DNA from: Numida meleagris
Lineage: Eukaryota > Chordata > Aves > Galliformes > Numididae
Direction: 5' to 3'
Assembly: GCF_002078875.1 (NCBI RefSeq)
Contig: NC_034438.1
Location: forward strand, 18,831,755-18,895,754
DNA length: 64,000 bases
The notes beneath the pieces were generated by a model. The model saw nothing but the letters and a program-made list of their open reading frames with translations, did no database searches and was not told the origin of the DNA. Shown here piece after piece: positions 1 through 13,600 of this stretch (position 1 is its first letter; every line of letters begins with the position of its first letter). Position numbers and translations under genes: made by a program.

Positions 1-600
1 CTGCAAAAGCAGGATCCCTCGAGTAGGTTCTATAAGAAAGCATCCAGGCAGGTTTTGAATATCTCCGGAGAAGGAGACTCCAGAACCTCTCTGGGAAGTT
101 TGTTTAAATACTCTTTAACCTTCAAAGAATTTTTTCTCATCTTTGTATGGAACTTCCTGTGTTCCACTTTGTGCCCATTGCCCCTTGTCCTGTACCACCA
201 GAAATGCCTGGCCCCATCCACTTGACTCCCACTCATTAGATATTTGTAAGTGTTGACAAAATCCCCTCTCAGTCTTCTCTTCTCCAGGCCCAGCTCTCTC
301 AGCTTTGCCTCATACAGGCAAATCAGGCCCCTGATCATCATGGTAGCCCTCTGCTGGGCTCTTTCCAGTCATTCCTTGCCTGTCTTAAACTGGGGGAGCC
401 CAGAACTGGACAAAGTACTCTAGGTGTGATTTCACCAGGGCGGAGTAGAAGAGATGGATAACCTCCCTCAACCTGCTGGTTACACTCTTTTTAATGCACC
501 CCAAGATACCACTGATGCTCTTGGTCACAAGGGCACACTGCTGGCTCATGGTCAACTTGTTGTCTACCAGGACATCTAACTTGATTGCTCTAGAAGTTGA
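1..600 (-). mobile_element. CR1 LINE fragment, 3' part (ORF2 C-terminus and 3' UTR)
   Basis: Read on the minus strand, this has the end of CR1 ORF2 (the stretch about tracing CR1 copies, breaking 'leading' reading frames many times) followed by the standard 3' UTR. The plus strand shows the familiar complements, such as 'ctctctgggaagtttg' and 'ccccttgtcctgtac'. The 3' tail lies off the left edge. A 103-residue open frame at 30-341 (minus) is a decayed piece of it, not a gene. CR1 copies in birds are typically 5'-truncated, as here. Confidence 0.9.
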
Positions 601-1499
601 ACAATCACATTTCCACTAAAATCCACAAATTCTTTCGAACCAGAAATGTGAAATGTGTATGTCCATTCACTTTCAGGATTGATTCTCGCAGCAGATGGCA
701 CTTATTTTGGTTTTACATTTGATTGTACTGAATACTAATTTATCTCAATCCTAAGAAAACAAGATGAGTAAAAGCAGTTCATCTACAATAGTATTTCCTC
801 ATCGCTCATTTTCTGGGTTCTACAGAATTCAGAAAGAATTTCCCATTACATTTTTTTCATAATCCAAATTCTCATAATTTCTTTTAGCATTTTCTAGCTT
901 TGATGATGCACTAGGTGTACATTCATGCATACAGTTATTCATATAAGTAAAAAATAAATCAGGTTAATTTTGAAAAAGGAGCATAGCAAGGCATGAGTAT
1001 GTGTACATAAATTAATATTAATCTCAATTTAGTAATCAAATCATCCTTCTAATTCAAGCCATGTGAAGATACACAATATTGTGTTTAGGATTGTTTTTGT
1101 TTTTCAAGCTTGAGGAAGTTTTAAGACTAGAACATAAGACTGCCAACTTAATGTTCCTTACATAAGTTTAAACTGTATTTTCAATTTGCTATTGCAATTA
1201 TTAAGTTGCATAATCTCTGATATCTGAGGTAACTCAGTACATTCCCTTAAACTATCATTACAGGCTTTATTCAACAAACCAGATTACTAACTTTCCTTCT
1301 ATCCCAATCAAGTTGTAAAGAAATTTGGCATTGCACAGTAACTAATGTAGTCCATTAAGAGAAACAAGTCCAGCCTACATATGTGAATAGAAATGGAATA
1401 TCAATTACATTTGTTTTAAAGTGAAGTTGCCATGAAAACTATTATATCTGTAAGGGTTATCTAATAAAACATTTGTCAGCTTCCAGTTGACTACAATCT
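601..1499. other. AT-rich non-coding stretch
   Basis: No open frame, RNA gene or recognisable repeat was seen. The sequence is AT-rich with short homopolymer runs, typical of avian intron. Confidence 0.6.
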
Positions 1500-1612
1500 C
1501 TCTAGATTCCCAAGATCACTGAAAAACAATTGACAGAAGTCTCACAGTGACATTAGCCAGCTCCTTGAGAACTCTGGGATCAAACCCATCAGGCCCCATA
1601 GACATCCAGCAG
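1500..1612 (-). mobile_element. CR1 ORF2 fragment (reverse transcriptase region)
   Basis: The minus strand encodes the CR1 motif SMGPDGFDPRVLKELA, the segment just upstream of the RT core in CR1 ORF2. The same segment recurs in the 62-64 kb copy as SMGPDGFHPR. The piece joins directly to the ERVL LTR remnant on its upstream side, so the retrovirus may have landed in, or recombined with, an older CR1. Confidence 0.75.
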
Positions 1613-1904
1613 GAACAGCAAATCTCACACAAATTTGTGGTTGGTTGGGAATTTACTGTTACTACTGTCACGGTCCTGAGCAGCAGCAGCAGCTGCCCTC
1701 TCCCAGCCAACTCCCCATAGCTTATCACCTTCTACATGCCGTCACGTGATGCCTCATTTAGGGCATCTGTCCTGGCTCCACCCTCCACCTGACTGTGCAC
1801 CATATAGGCAGCAGCTCTTACCCACTGAGCAGCCTAGCCTGCAACAGGGTGAGTTTCCAGAATATTGGTGTGCTGTTGACATTGTTCTGGCTGAAACCAG
1901 GACA
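1613..1904 (-). mobile_element. ERVL-type LTR, 5' part only (3' LTR of the minus-strand element)
   Basis: On the minus strand the LTR begins TGTCCTGGTTTCAGCC at 1904, the usual start of a large avian ERVL LTR group. It follows a purine-rich tract (gaaataaggggtg) that matches the tract before the 3' LTR of the 15.6-20.3 kb provirus. Internal blocks such as ggggagttggctggg match the same LTR group. The LTR stops near 1613 in CR1 sequence, so its end and any target-site duplication are lost. Confidence 0.7.
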
Positions 1905-3880
1905 ATATACACCCCTTATTTCATACAATTTACATCATACAGATAGTCCAGTTTTACATACATTCTGATTAATTACACAGATATCACTCCTTTAATCTAT
2001 AGGCCATCCTTCTAAATTGTCCACAGAGTTCACTTAGTCCATGACTTGTGTTTCATCTGTCATAACAGTCCCACTCAATACTATGCTGTTTGGCCAAGTG
2101 TCTCTTAGCAGCCTCACAACAGAACTGTCCTCTGAGAGACGAGGCAAAGCAGACAACTGCTTAATGTCCTCTATCTCCAAAATAGCTATATTGAAAGCCC
2201 CCTGGTACCCTTTTGGTTCCATGAAGTACCCTCTCATGAGGTAATCTATACCAAGGATGCACAGAGCCTCTGGGCTAATCACAATGGGGTACTTTTGCCA
2301 CTCATTCCCAGTTAGGTTTACTTCAGCCTCCAACTGTTAGAGCTTGGGATCCCAATGTCACTCCAGAAATACAGAGAAGTTCTGAACCTTAATAGCTTGG
2401 TGGCATTAGAGTACACTGTGCTCCAGTGCCCATGAGAGTATCCTGTGGTTCTGGTGTGCCAGGCCATTGAATCCACACAGTCCAATAAACCCAATTGTCC
2501 TTTTCCTTGATGTGGCTGGAGGCAGGGCCCCCCTGGTCCTGGTTATTGCATTTGTCACTCACTTCTTGTGAATGCAAATCAAAAGGCTTGTTATTGAACC
2601 TCAGAAATGGGATCAGGCCATCTTCTCTGTCTTGGAGATTGCCCACTGGAAACTGGAGTGGCCATTTGTCTGCAAGAATCCCTTTTGTTGATTCTTCTTC
2701 CTTTCAACTCTTGTACCCATACCTCTATGATCAGGGTGGATTTTCCATCCCACTTCCTCATATCCTCTCCATGGTCACACAGGTAAACCACAGGGTGGAT
2801 TGTAGTGTGTACCCACTATATCCCTTCTCTCAAGCAGAGGAACCCTTATTTCTAATAACTGAGCTACTAGTCCATACAAATGGGGAGTTGAACATATTGT
2901 AGTTGAATTGCCAGAACTCCTGGGACAGTATTTCCAGAGCTGAGACACAGGCCCTTCGGGTGAAAGAGTGACTCTCTTCATATTGTAGGCCATCCAACTT
3001 CGTCCACAATTGGATTTTCTTTCTCTTTCCAAGCCATTGCTGCCACTGTTCTGGCATACAATGATGTTTCACTCCATAAAAATTTCCACCACATGGATAA
3101 CAGGCACCTGTCATCATCTGGATTTTGGGTTATCTAATCACTATCCAGGTCAATATTATACATCATCTCCAGCACAGCCAATTTTTTCAGGTACCAGATA
3201 CTTACTCTGCAGTGCTCCACTTGCTTGGGAAACATGCTAGATCTTCCTAGAAGGGATATCTTTCCTTCATGGCTGACAAGAGTCACCTCCATAGGTTCAA
3301 AGCTTGTGTGCCTTTTCCAATTATTTTGTCCGTGCTCCCTTCCCTAGAGAGGAATCCCAGCTGCCTGGCTTTTCTGCCCATTAAGGCCAAGCTACTGACC
3401 CCATCATCTCAGCATCAGAGAAAGCATGTGACAGTATTCTTGTGTGGATGATGGTAGAAGTCTTTTTGCAGATCTCACAGCTCACTCAGAGTTAGACATC
3501 AGATGTTTATGAGTTCTGATGCTTCATCCTACCATCCTCATGATGGTCTTCCTTCATTTTCATCTTCTCCTTCTACCCTCATTTTAGTAGGAGTTTCTAT
3601 CCTTACTAAAGAAGCTGACTTTTGCAGCCATTTTTTTGGTCTTGTATATAGGGGCGACGAATACTAGCACAGACTGAACTGCAGGGCTTGTTACAGGGCT
3701 TGAAGAAACTGTGAGACCTGTTGTTTTGTCATCAAATCTGGAGACCTGTTCTCCTTTAGAGTGCTGAATAGTGTTGAACGGGACTCAGTAGGCATGGGCC
3801 TGGCCTCAGCAAGTTGCACTGATTGTGCCTCTAGAGAATTGCCAGGGCAATAGCACACCTTTTCTATTAGACAACCCTGC
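1905..3880 (-). pseudogene. decayed ERVL gag-pro region
   Basis: This is a retroviral internal region on the minus strand, related to the plus-strand provirus at 15.6-20.3 kb. Gag-like blocks occur in order: a segment with a LTLSELRD-like start near 3520, a RQLGS/VKEKYPF-type region near 3350-3250, and a C-terminal Gag block containing DHGEDM near 2780. The protease block follows at about 2500-2040 with VYWTVWIQWPGT and GAQCTLMP. The protease active-site Asp of DTGA is replaced by Gly (codon at 2430-2428). Many stops and frameshifts are present, no frame exceeds about 100 codons, and RT, integrase and env are absent: protease runs almost straight into the 3' LTR. Family assignment rests on shared motifs and the shared purine tract. 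The upstream end near 3880 is approximate. Confidence 0.75.
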
Positions 3881-3884
3881 CTGC

Positions 3885-3976
3885 AGCGTGCGCCAGAGTG
3901 GTTGGAACTAGATGATCTTTGAGGTCCCTTCTAACCCAAGCCAATCTATGATTCTATGATTCTATGGTTCTATGAT
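3885..3976 (+). mobile_element. CR1 3' tail
   Basis: The segment contains ggttggaactagatgatctt, then 'gaggtcccttctaaccc' and three imperfect copies of the terminal ATTCTATG repeat. This is the diagnostic CR1 3' end. It abuts the minus-strand ERVL fragment in the opposite orientation. Confidence 0.9.
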
Positions 3977-6900
3977 AAGTAGATTATGAGAATGTTCTAC
4001 TTGAATAAATTAGCAGTTTAAGTATTAATTGACTTAAATATACTACTAAAATAAAAAGTATTTTCATTGAAGCTGATACCATGAAGTGTAAATCTATTAA
4101 AACATAATTCATTCATCCATTACAGAATAAGATATTATTTCATATTATGCATAATTATATATAATATATGCTTTATATTCCAGAACTGTGATGACCTCAG
4201 AAATAAAATGATTTCTGGTAATTTATTAACTTGTACCTTAATATAACAGTTTTGTAAGTTAGTAACAAAAGTTCATCAACACCAGTAGTATTTAATTCTT
4301 TGATAAAGAGTTTCTTCATCAAAATGGTCCAATTTAATACAATAACATACATTCTAGGGAGCCAACAATATCTTTGTGAGTTGAATGTGTGTGAGAATTT
4401 TCCCTATAAGCAGTTATGATACAACAGGTTTTTACCACTAATTTTTTTAATACTAGTTGAAGAGATTTCATTTGAAACTTTACCAACATTTTTAGAAATT
4501 GTGCAAAAAACTCCTTTTGGAAAAAAAAAATGTTTATGATGACCATAACGCGTTTTACTAATTCATATTTTTTAAAAAAAAACATTTTATTTTTCAACAC
4601 ATTCACAACATTTCATTGTGAAAAACTTTCCTCCTTTAGTGAAGAAAGAGATTTTGAGAAACTACTGGCCCTTTCATAGTAAATTAAAAAAAAGTAAAAA
4701 GAAAAGAACTCAAAGATCAGAGATATGATTTAGAAAGGAACATACAACTTCACCTCTGTTTCCAAGAAATTATGGTCAGATTCCTTTCTAATAGAAGTAA
4801 CTGTTTAAATATTTATGCTTTGGCTTTCTAAGCTTTTAATCTTCTGTTTCTGGAGTTGCAACAGCTTCAAAATGAAAAATAAACTGAAGAAAAGAACTGA
4901 GAGTGGGAAGAAAGTGTTTCCAATAAAGTTGTTTCTTCAACTTTTTTCAATTAAGCAGGGGATGGATTGGAAATGAGTCAAGCCTTTTCAATAATTGTGA
5001 TTTTTTTTTTTTAATTTCCTATGACACAGGTCATACCCTGCAATGAATTACTCCTTGCATCATCCATTTTTTCTTGGCCTTGTATCAGTCTACCAAGTTG
5101 TTAATATCATGTTTCTTAAGCCTGAGCAAGAGTATTAGTGTTTCACCAGACTTATAATAAGAAATTCTTTTAAAAAATGATTTCTTTGTATTTCCTAAAT
5201 AAGCATTTTTTATGTCTAAACTTCTGAATGAGACAAAAATACTTGAAATACTTGGTTATATTAAAAATACCATTTTCAAAAGCAAATGGCCACAGGACAC
5301 CAGTTTTTAATCCCAAACTATTCCTAGGAAATGTACAAATTCTGTGAATATATCTGTCTTCCTGGTATCTTTTAAAATCGAACAATGTAGAGGGAAACTT
5401 GAACTTGTTTCTTGAGCTAAAATTTCATTGCATTACGTAGCTGATTTTTTGTACTAACTTATATAAGTTCATGTATTGCTCAATATACTCGATAGATAAT
5501 TCAGCTGCTGCCAGATAAATGCATATTTCTGGTTTTAGCTATAGATTTCACTTGCATTGTACACATTTTGATTATCAGTCTGCATTCCTTTTGCAATGCA
5601 ATATTTCTTCAGAGCAAGTTTTTTTATATTGCTGCCTAAAAATTGACATTTTGGTGACATTTAGTGACATTATGATATCCTTAGCTACTGAAGTGATATT
5701 GCCATCATGTTTTCCACCACTTGATACCCCAAACTTAGCAAATTATTTCTTGGCAAATTACTTTTTCAGGGATCAGGTGATGGAGGAAATATTGATACTA
5801 AACTATGTTATTTAAGATGTTGCATTTAAAACGGTTGGGTTCAGAAATTCTGTATCTCTTACGTCTGAGGACAATTATTCTTTTTTATTTACTATCACAA
5901 AAGAAGCAATAGTAACAAAGCATGATTTCTATAATTTCATCCATTTTACTATCACTAAATAAATAATATTGCATTTACAAAGAAAGAGGTATGTTTTCTT
6001 CCCTCTCTCTTTGCAAAGAATTAAGTACATTTCGTTTTGCTTTTTTTCAACATACGGAAACTTTACGTAAGCATATGGGTAAGTAAAGAGCAAAATAGAT
6101 TAAAACTAATGAGAAAAAGCTGAAGATTAGATTGTATTGTTAGGACAGAAAGAGGGAAAATAAGCAAAATGGAAAATATATAAAAATTCTAAGAAACTGT
6201 AATAGAGTGATAGATGGTTTTTTGAATGTAGTCTTTTAAAATACTAGTTTACCATGATAGCTGGCAAAAAAAGATTAACATCAAGGGAAACTTGCCCCAA
6301 GTGTATTTCATGGATTTTAAATCAGATAAGTGTTTTCAGATTAAAAACTCTCCCTTTCATTAGCATCTCTGATATTTTTCTGTCATTATCCTTCTACTAC
6401 TTTTTGTTATAAGATTGTTTTCTCCAGTGCCATTCTTAAACGAATCTTGACAATACTATCCTGAATGCTAACAAAGCAAGTTTCAGAGAAAACTAAACAA
6501 GACATAGTAATTAAATATTACATCACAACAAATATATGCAAGGGCCAATAATTAAAGTGACCTGCCTATACACAAACAATGCACCTTCATTAAGATAGTC
6601 TGTTTGGAGCCTTGCAAAAGACAGGGTATTCTGGGAGTCAGAGATCTTCCAAGAGCCCTAAGTTTTTACCTTAGGACTTGATAAGCCTGTATGTTATTAT
6701 GTATATTCAGAAAATATAAACTATTGGGAGGGTTGAATCAAGCTTGGATCAAGAGGTGGATTGTACTGATCCTGATCAAGAAACTATTGAACATTTTAGA
6801 GTTAGTCATTCCACATGAACTTAACCTAAGCATACTGTGGCTCTCAGCCTGGATTGTCCTGGCACAAGCCTCATGGCCACTGGATAACCTCAGCCAGCTC

Positions 6901-8271
6901 CTTGTAACAGAAAAGCCACACAATAACAGGAATTACACCACCTATATTGCCTTGCCTTTATCTAACAGTGAAGCAAGAAGTTCTCATGAGAGCATCCTTT
7001 AGGAATAGAGTTGTTTTCTTGTAAGGAAATTATATAATACCTTTAAGGGTCAGAAGGGAAAGTATCTCTCTGCGGATAGGATCTGTCTTGCTTTATACTG
7101 TGTGCTGTGGGAAAATCGATTTGGACTCCATCTGATGCTGAATGAACACACTGCAGTATCTGAAGAGATAATAAGATTTACTTGCTACCTATATATTCCT
7201 CATCCTACTCTATCTTATTAAAGCAGTTATTGAACCATTTACTTGCAGGCATTTCTTACTGAGAAGAAGGAACCCTGCACCTTCTCTCCTTCTCACCACA
7301 TTCCTGGTGCAGAAGAGATGGAGACAGTACACCGAACAAATTTCGACCACTGGACATAAAACACTTGCAACATAAGTTAGAAATGGGCAGTTAAGACTCC
7401 ACAAACCTTGTGGAGTTATTTAGCAAGAAAAAGATAAGTAGGGCAGTGATTAAAAAGGAGATGAGCAGTCCTGCCTTCTACATAGAGTATTTGAAACTTA
7501 AAAGGAATTTCTTAGCTTGAGGTAAGAGCACTCTTTTACCCTAAAGTCTAGGTCTCTCTGAGGAGCTGCTGCTTCCAACAGCTCCAGACCAACATCTCAC
7601 ACCAGATGTATAAGGAGCCACAGGAGCCATGTCTGTGTGGACCTTAAGTTGTACAGAGGTGAATGCCTTCTGCAGGAAACTGCTGTAGTCTCTACTGTGG
7701 CCACACTATGGAGCTGGGGGCTAGCTGTGAGTACTGTTCAGGAAGCATTAAATCCTAATACCTCTGCTGAAAACTGTCTCCTAAAATTTGGACAGATTGT
7801 GGGTTGCCAGGACTATATTTGTTATGACAACTGCCCTGTCAGCTTCCACATTTTACCACTAAAGTCTGCTGCCATTGTCCTGCTGATAGGATTTAGAAGC
7901 TTGTGAGTTTAGCTGTGTTGCTAGACTTCTCTGAGGAATGGAATGAGCAGAAGGGAAATGGTATTGCAAGCAGTATAATTCAGCTAAAATTGTGCAGAAT
8001 TTATCAGACAGAGGAATTTTTCTATCAGAAGACTTTCACGTACAGATAAAATTTAAGATATCTTGGGTATTTACTGCAAACATTGGAGGCATTAGAAACT
8101 AGTAATCATACGTTTTGTTTGCAATTCTTTGTATAACATCAAATCCGGAAGCAAAATAAAAACAACGAAGAAAACTATTGCACAATATAATAATTAGAAA
8201 ATTCAAAATGCTTTCACCTGGATATGGGAGGAAGTAGCAGGATACCAGATGCAGATATTTCCTCATTTTGC

Positions 8272-8319
8272 TGTTCTATTTTTCTAAAATAGAGTTGTTC
8301 TATTTTTCTAAAATAGAGT
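8272..8319. repeat. perfect 24-bp tandem duplication
   Basis: The unit at 8272-8295 is repeated exactly at 8296-8319. Each unit contains ctattttt...aaaatag, itself a short inverted repeat, so a replication-slippage origin is likely. Confidence 0.9.
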
Positions 8320-8804
8320 GCAGAAACAAGAGTGCACAGAAAACATGTATCAAATGTTAAAGAGAATTAAACAAAAAGATTGTTTTTCTTTGTCCTCATT
8401 CTCTATAAAATGACAGTTGGAGCCACTCCCGCCTAGGTAGTTAGGGGCTAAACAAACTAAAGAAGTGCTAAAAAGTCCCCAGATTTAGGTTGCTATTCCA
8501 CTGACATCAGCATCTAGTTGTTCATCATTAGATGAGCCATCTCTGAGAAACCCATGTTAAAACCCCAGTGTAGTATGTGTGGAGGAGAAACTTGTAACTG
8601 AGCTTCCTAGAGTACATCCATGTATCTTTTCAATTGAATATATATTGGGAAGCTTAAGAGACTAGATGATTATTCTCCGTTAATAATTTTAGGAAGCTTG
8701 GGTTTGTTCTGGAAAGTACAGATAACATTAGCATCTGTTCTCCCTCCAAATAACAATTCTAATTTCCAGTCAGATTTGGATATCCAGGACCCTATATATA
8801 TATA

Positions 8805-8831
8805 TGCTTTCACCATATCCTGGTGAAAGCA
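8805..8831. repeat. perfect inverted repeat, 11-bp stem
   Basis: The arm tgctttcacca (8805-8815) and the arm tggtgaaagca (8821-8831) are exact reverse complements around a 5-nt loop. The hairpin sits directly after a (TA)n run. No gene context suggests a terminator, and it may be a remnant of a small inverted-repeat element. Confidence 0.8.
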
Positions 8832-10485
8832 GTTTTCCTTTTTCCTTTTTTTTACCATCTACATTAACTTAAAATAACAATACTCCAGGAAGTTACATTT
8901 TGTTAGAAGTATAATAACCTTCCTTTTTGGCTTCACATAGATAGTATTATACAGAAGAAACCTAAAAGCAATAATGGTTATTACTTAGGAAATTCCACAT
9001 AGGGATACAAAGGCACTAGTATTTTACTACGAATAGACTAGGCAATAAGACATGACTTTTACAGTTGTGTGTTGTTCATGAAAGCAATATCATTATTTCC
9101 TTCCTGGTAAAATTATGATATATTCCTGATAATTATAACCTAGAAGAGAAAGCTCCAACATCAGGACCGTATTAAGTCCTCATTTCTAGGAGTATATAGC
9201 CTCCCAGTGTAGGAATTTACTGACTGATCATATGCTTTCTTGTCTCATTTTGCTTTGCTTAGATTTCCCTCATTCTTAACCTTTCAAGTAAGCTCCTAAG
9301 AAATTAAATGACAAATAGTAGAAAGCCTGTGAGAATACAATGGTTGATTTATTTTGTCCTCCAGGAAAGAGTCTTCAGTTTGGCTCCAGGATTTATTTCT
9401 GAAATGTTATATATCACACAAAATTAACATAGAAACATAAAGCCAGGTAATTTAGCTACTGAATCTTCTGAAAAAAATTGATGGTATGATTTTATATAGT
9501 CACTTGCCAACATCATCTGTGTGTTGGTTGTCTTGAAATGGCAGTATGGCAACTTACTCAGTGTTCAGTATCCCTAGAACAACAGGGCCTTCAGAAGAAA
9601 TGAGGTTGTTTGAAAACACAGGAATGATAGAATTCCCATCTCAGCCCTAGTCCAGTGAACTGCCACTCTTAATATCTTAAATTCACTGTCTCCTGATATA
9701 ATTTCCTTTCTTTCTGCGATCAAATGGCAAACCTCTGCTTGAGGTTTTTCAACAGTTATTACACTTTAGATCTTCTTTTATGTGTCACTCTGTGATCCCT
9801 ATCTGACATAATTATGTTTTTTTTACTAGAGTAGCAATAGGTTCACAATATCTGCTGGTAGCATCTGGAAGCAATGTAAGTTTTGTAATAGTAATAATGT
9901 GTAATAAAAAATGTTTTCTTATTTTGTATATTATTTCAAGTTGCATCTGTTACCCCCTCCTATTCATTCAGTCACAATAACTGAAGATTAAGAGGCAACT
10001 TGCACCACTCCTCTTCCCCTACATAACATCCGTTGATACCATCACATTTATCCAGCACTTGAACCAGCAGTATTGTTTTGCTTCCACAATCTTTTTGCCT
10101 ATTTCCTCTGTAAACATTTCAGTGCTGCTAAAAGAACTGAGCTGGGTTCAGCATAGCTCCTGCTGAAGCTCCTTTGCTACAATCCATCTCTCTGCATTAC
10201 GTCTGCTACATTATTTTTATATGACTAGCTCTCAATATCTGCTTCAGTATGGTTCCCAACTTAATAAATCCAAGAAATCTTTGATATTGGTACGTCTCAC
10301 CACTGAAGACTGTTTACTAACTAGCTCAAGTGGGCTGCCTGATTGAATCCACTGTTTCAGAAAGAAAAAATTTATACCACCTCTCTGCCAGAGAAATAGA
10401 TGTTAGGATCATTCCTTTGTCTCCTACACATATCCAAAGCACAGAAATTTTCTCTTCATGGCCTCAAACACTTGGATGTTGGGCT

Positions 10486-10682
10486 TCTTCAGTTCCAAGC
10501 ATTGGAACAGTCTGTCCAAGGAACTAGTGGAGTCCCCACCCCTGGAGGTATTTAAGTGATGTGTAGACAGGGCACTGTGGGACACGGCTCAGTGATAGGA
10601 TTTGGTAGATCAGGTTGATTGTTGGACTTGATCATTTTGAAGGTCTTTTCTAACTTAGATGATTCTGTGATTCTACGATCAT
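10486..10682 (+). mobile_element. CR1 3' UTR and tail
   Basis: This contains the CR1 3' UTR text: aactagtggagtccccacccctggaggtatttaag, the ggtagatc/ggacttgat segment and a decayed gattctgtgattctacgat tail. It is plus-strand and 5'-truncated. Confidence 0.9.
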
Positions 10683-13600
10683 GACTATGCAAAATGGGCC
10701 CTCAAGATCTTAGGACTCTGGGAAGAATTCACTAACAGAAATGTGTGAGCTTTTAAATTGTCTTTCAGTGTACATGAAGGCTTATTGAAAGAATGGCAAT
10801 CAAGGTGTTTGCAATTCTTCTCTACCAAAAGTAGCTAAATTCCTGCCTTGAAAAAATACAGTCTCAGTGTATATCCTAAGGATAATAAATATAGTTATTA
10901 AGAATAAATACATCTGTTTCAGCACCAACTATTCAAATCCAATTTTTTTAAAAAGATGTATAATTTCTAACTGCTGACTTTAACAACAACAACAAAAAAA
11001 GAACAACATTCAGTTTAAAAGGTAGCTATTAATAATACATTTTCATGCTGTCAGTCCCTAACAATCTTAATCCCTTTTTGTTCATTTGGTGCCATAGGCT
11101 TTCATGATTTAAAGCACTATAGCTTGTAATTAGCTGAGCTATGTCAGACACCTAATAAACCTCCAAGGCTGGTCTAAACAGAGAAAGAAATATGCTGGTA
11201 TCTTCCTCATTAATATGACGGCAAATTAGTATCTTTAACTTTATTTGTCAGTCCACATAGCTCCAGTTTTCCTATTTATAGCAAGCTCTATAAGGAGGCA
11301 TGATGCATGCTGGAATGAAATTTAGTTTGAGACTTCAGTAAGCGAAGATTTTATCAAGGACACTAAAAAAGCAATCTCAAAAACCATGGCAGCCATATAA
11401 GAAAAGAAAAGGAAGGCTATGGCTATATACCAAACCCATTTTATTGCTATTGATAGATTGGAAAGATGCTGATGGCAACCACCAGAGCACAATAGTGATC
11501 ATAGCCTTTATTCCAGAACTATAAAAAGCACCTTTAATTCCAGGGAGTGTTTCAAGCATTCTTGGCCTCAGTAAAAAGGGCAATTAACAGAGGGAAAATA
11601 ATCAGAGTATCTCTAGTCCAGTGAATAATTAATTATAGAGATGGAAATAGTTCCCTTGGGAACTCTCTGAGACCCCCACAGCAGAACAAACTACAGGCTG
11701 TTGGTCAAGTCAAAGCCTTGATCTCAGCCATGTAGTCTAACAGGTAAAATTATGCATTTCCTCCCTCAACTCCCCAGCTTAATTAATTTGCAACAATATG
11801 AACAAATTTCAGGCTTACCATGCATTCTCCTACTCAGCACTCCTGTCTCATGTGTTTGATGTTGTGTGTTCCCTGGCTTTGTTTCTTGCAGCCTTTCTCC
11901 CCTGTCCCCCTTATCTTTCAGTGCTCTCTGCAATGGTACAAATTCTCCTTTGTCCAGAGAATTTTGCCTATTCATTGTGAACTGGCGAGTGGCAGCCTTC
12001 ATTTCCACTGTCTGGACAAAGTTTCCAACAGAATTTAACATAAATAGGCAGAAAATCACAACCAATAGCACAATTCATCCAAGACATCTAATTTTCTTTT
12101 AAGAAGAGAAGGGATCTCTCTGTTATTTGCAACGTTACCTGCTTTTGTTCAAGAATCATTTGGACAATGCCCTCAGACATATGGTTTGATTTTCCAGCAG
12201 TGCTGTGTGGAGAGAGGAGCTGGAAACAATGATTCTTGTGGGACCCTTCCAGCTTGGGATGTTTTATGATTCAGTGATACTCCAACATTTCAAATATTCA
12301 ATGAAATACTGGAAAACTTTTCAAAATCGTCCCCAGATATATTTTTGAGAATAATAATGACACCTAGTGACCAGACAGAAAATCACAGCTTTGTCCTATA
12401 CAGGACTGAATACACACATTCAGCACTACTCTTGTGGCAGCCATTTAAACACTTATTTAGTTATTAATGTATGTTATTAACATACATTCACCACAGACTA
12501 ACCTCATGCATAGGTGTTTCCAATATTTCCATGTCATTGTGCTTCTTGTCTTAGAAATCAGCAGAAATTATAAACCAAATAAGTCTTAAAATTGTCTAGC
12601 TTGCTAGAGTCTTATGCAGCTGCAGCTTTAATTTCACAAAAAATCTCTCATACTTTATCTTACTATCTTACACTCTAATGTGCAAAGAACAGTAAACCAT
12701 AAAATGCACTTGACAGACTTTTTTTAAAGACCAAGACTAGCAAAAATGAGTGTACTATTTAAGTTGTGTTTTTTTTCTTTTTTTTTTCCTTCTGTAATGT
12801 GGACACTACATCAATAAATTTCTGAGTTTTGCCTTATTATGTTGAATAACATAATACCCAAAAATGATGCTAACACCATAGTTACAGATATGAATACACG
12901 AGCTTAGGCAATTCTAATATCTGCAATTTTTTTCCAAACTGTGGTGGGGTTTTAATTATTTTTTATTTTATCACCTCTAAGAGGGTGTTATTTCCCTCTC
13001 AGTGTCATGGATAGAGAATGGATTTCTGGGATATAAAATCTGTACTTATGTTTCTGCATGACATTTTTTAACATTGATAGCAGCCTACAAATGTCTTTTT
13101 ACATTATGCATCTTTTTCAGCTTTCACTTTACCAATATGACAGCATAATACTGTGTAAGGCAACATTTGTATTATTAAGCATTTTCTTTTATGTTCTATT
13201 TATTACTTGATACAACAGTGAGCTATATCACATTTTTGTAATGTAACTGGCTCTGTTGCACCATTCTGGGTTCTTTTCAAGCTGTTCTTGATTGGAAATC
13301 TGTTATAGAACATAATCCTTAGTTTCACAACAGCTACATTATCTAATATGCTCTATATATCATCTTAGAGTTCTTTCTCCATGATAAACTTTAAAATTCA
13401 TCTCAAAGATTGCCCCAGAAATGTTATGGCAATTTAATCCGCTATCTTCTTGTTAAAATAGATTGCACATGCTATACTGGCCAGTTTTGGTTTGGGAAAA
13501 TACTAGAGCTTACTTCTACAACACAGTCTTTTATTTCAGAGGTATATGTCTGAACTCCACTGTATAGTCATGAAATTTTGATGTATTTGTTAGTGCTGTT

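Larger units (their letters stand above)
3977..10485. other. AT-rich non-coding stretch with unassigned moderately GC-rich block at 6.6-7.9 kb
   Basis: No supported gene. Open frames of 60-103 codons (for example 6691-7002 plus and 7637-7906 plus) show no known motif, splice context or conserved composition. The 6.6-7.9 kb part is less AT-rich and may hold an old, unrecognisable repeat; I could not assign it. Local hairpin and tandem duplication structures are listed separately. Confidence 0.5.

Noticed and set aside
11766..12102. Overlapping open frames on both strands near 11.8-12.1 kb, with an ATG|gtaagc donor-like site on the minus strand
   Set aside because: No recognised protein, no matching acceptor of quality, and open frames on both strands suggest composition.
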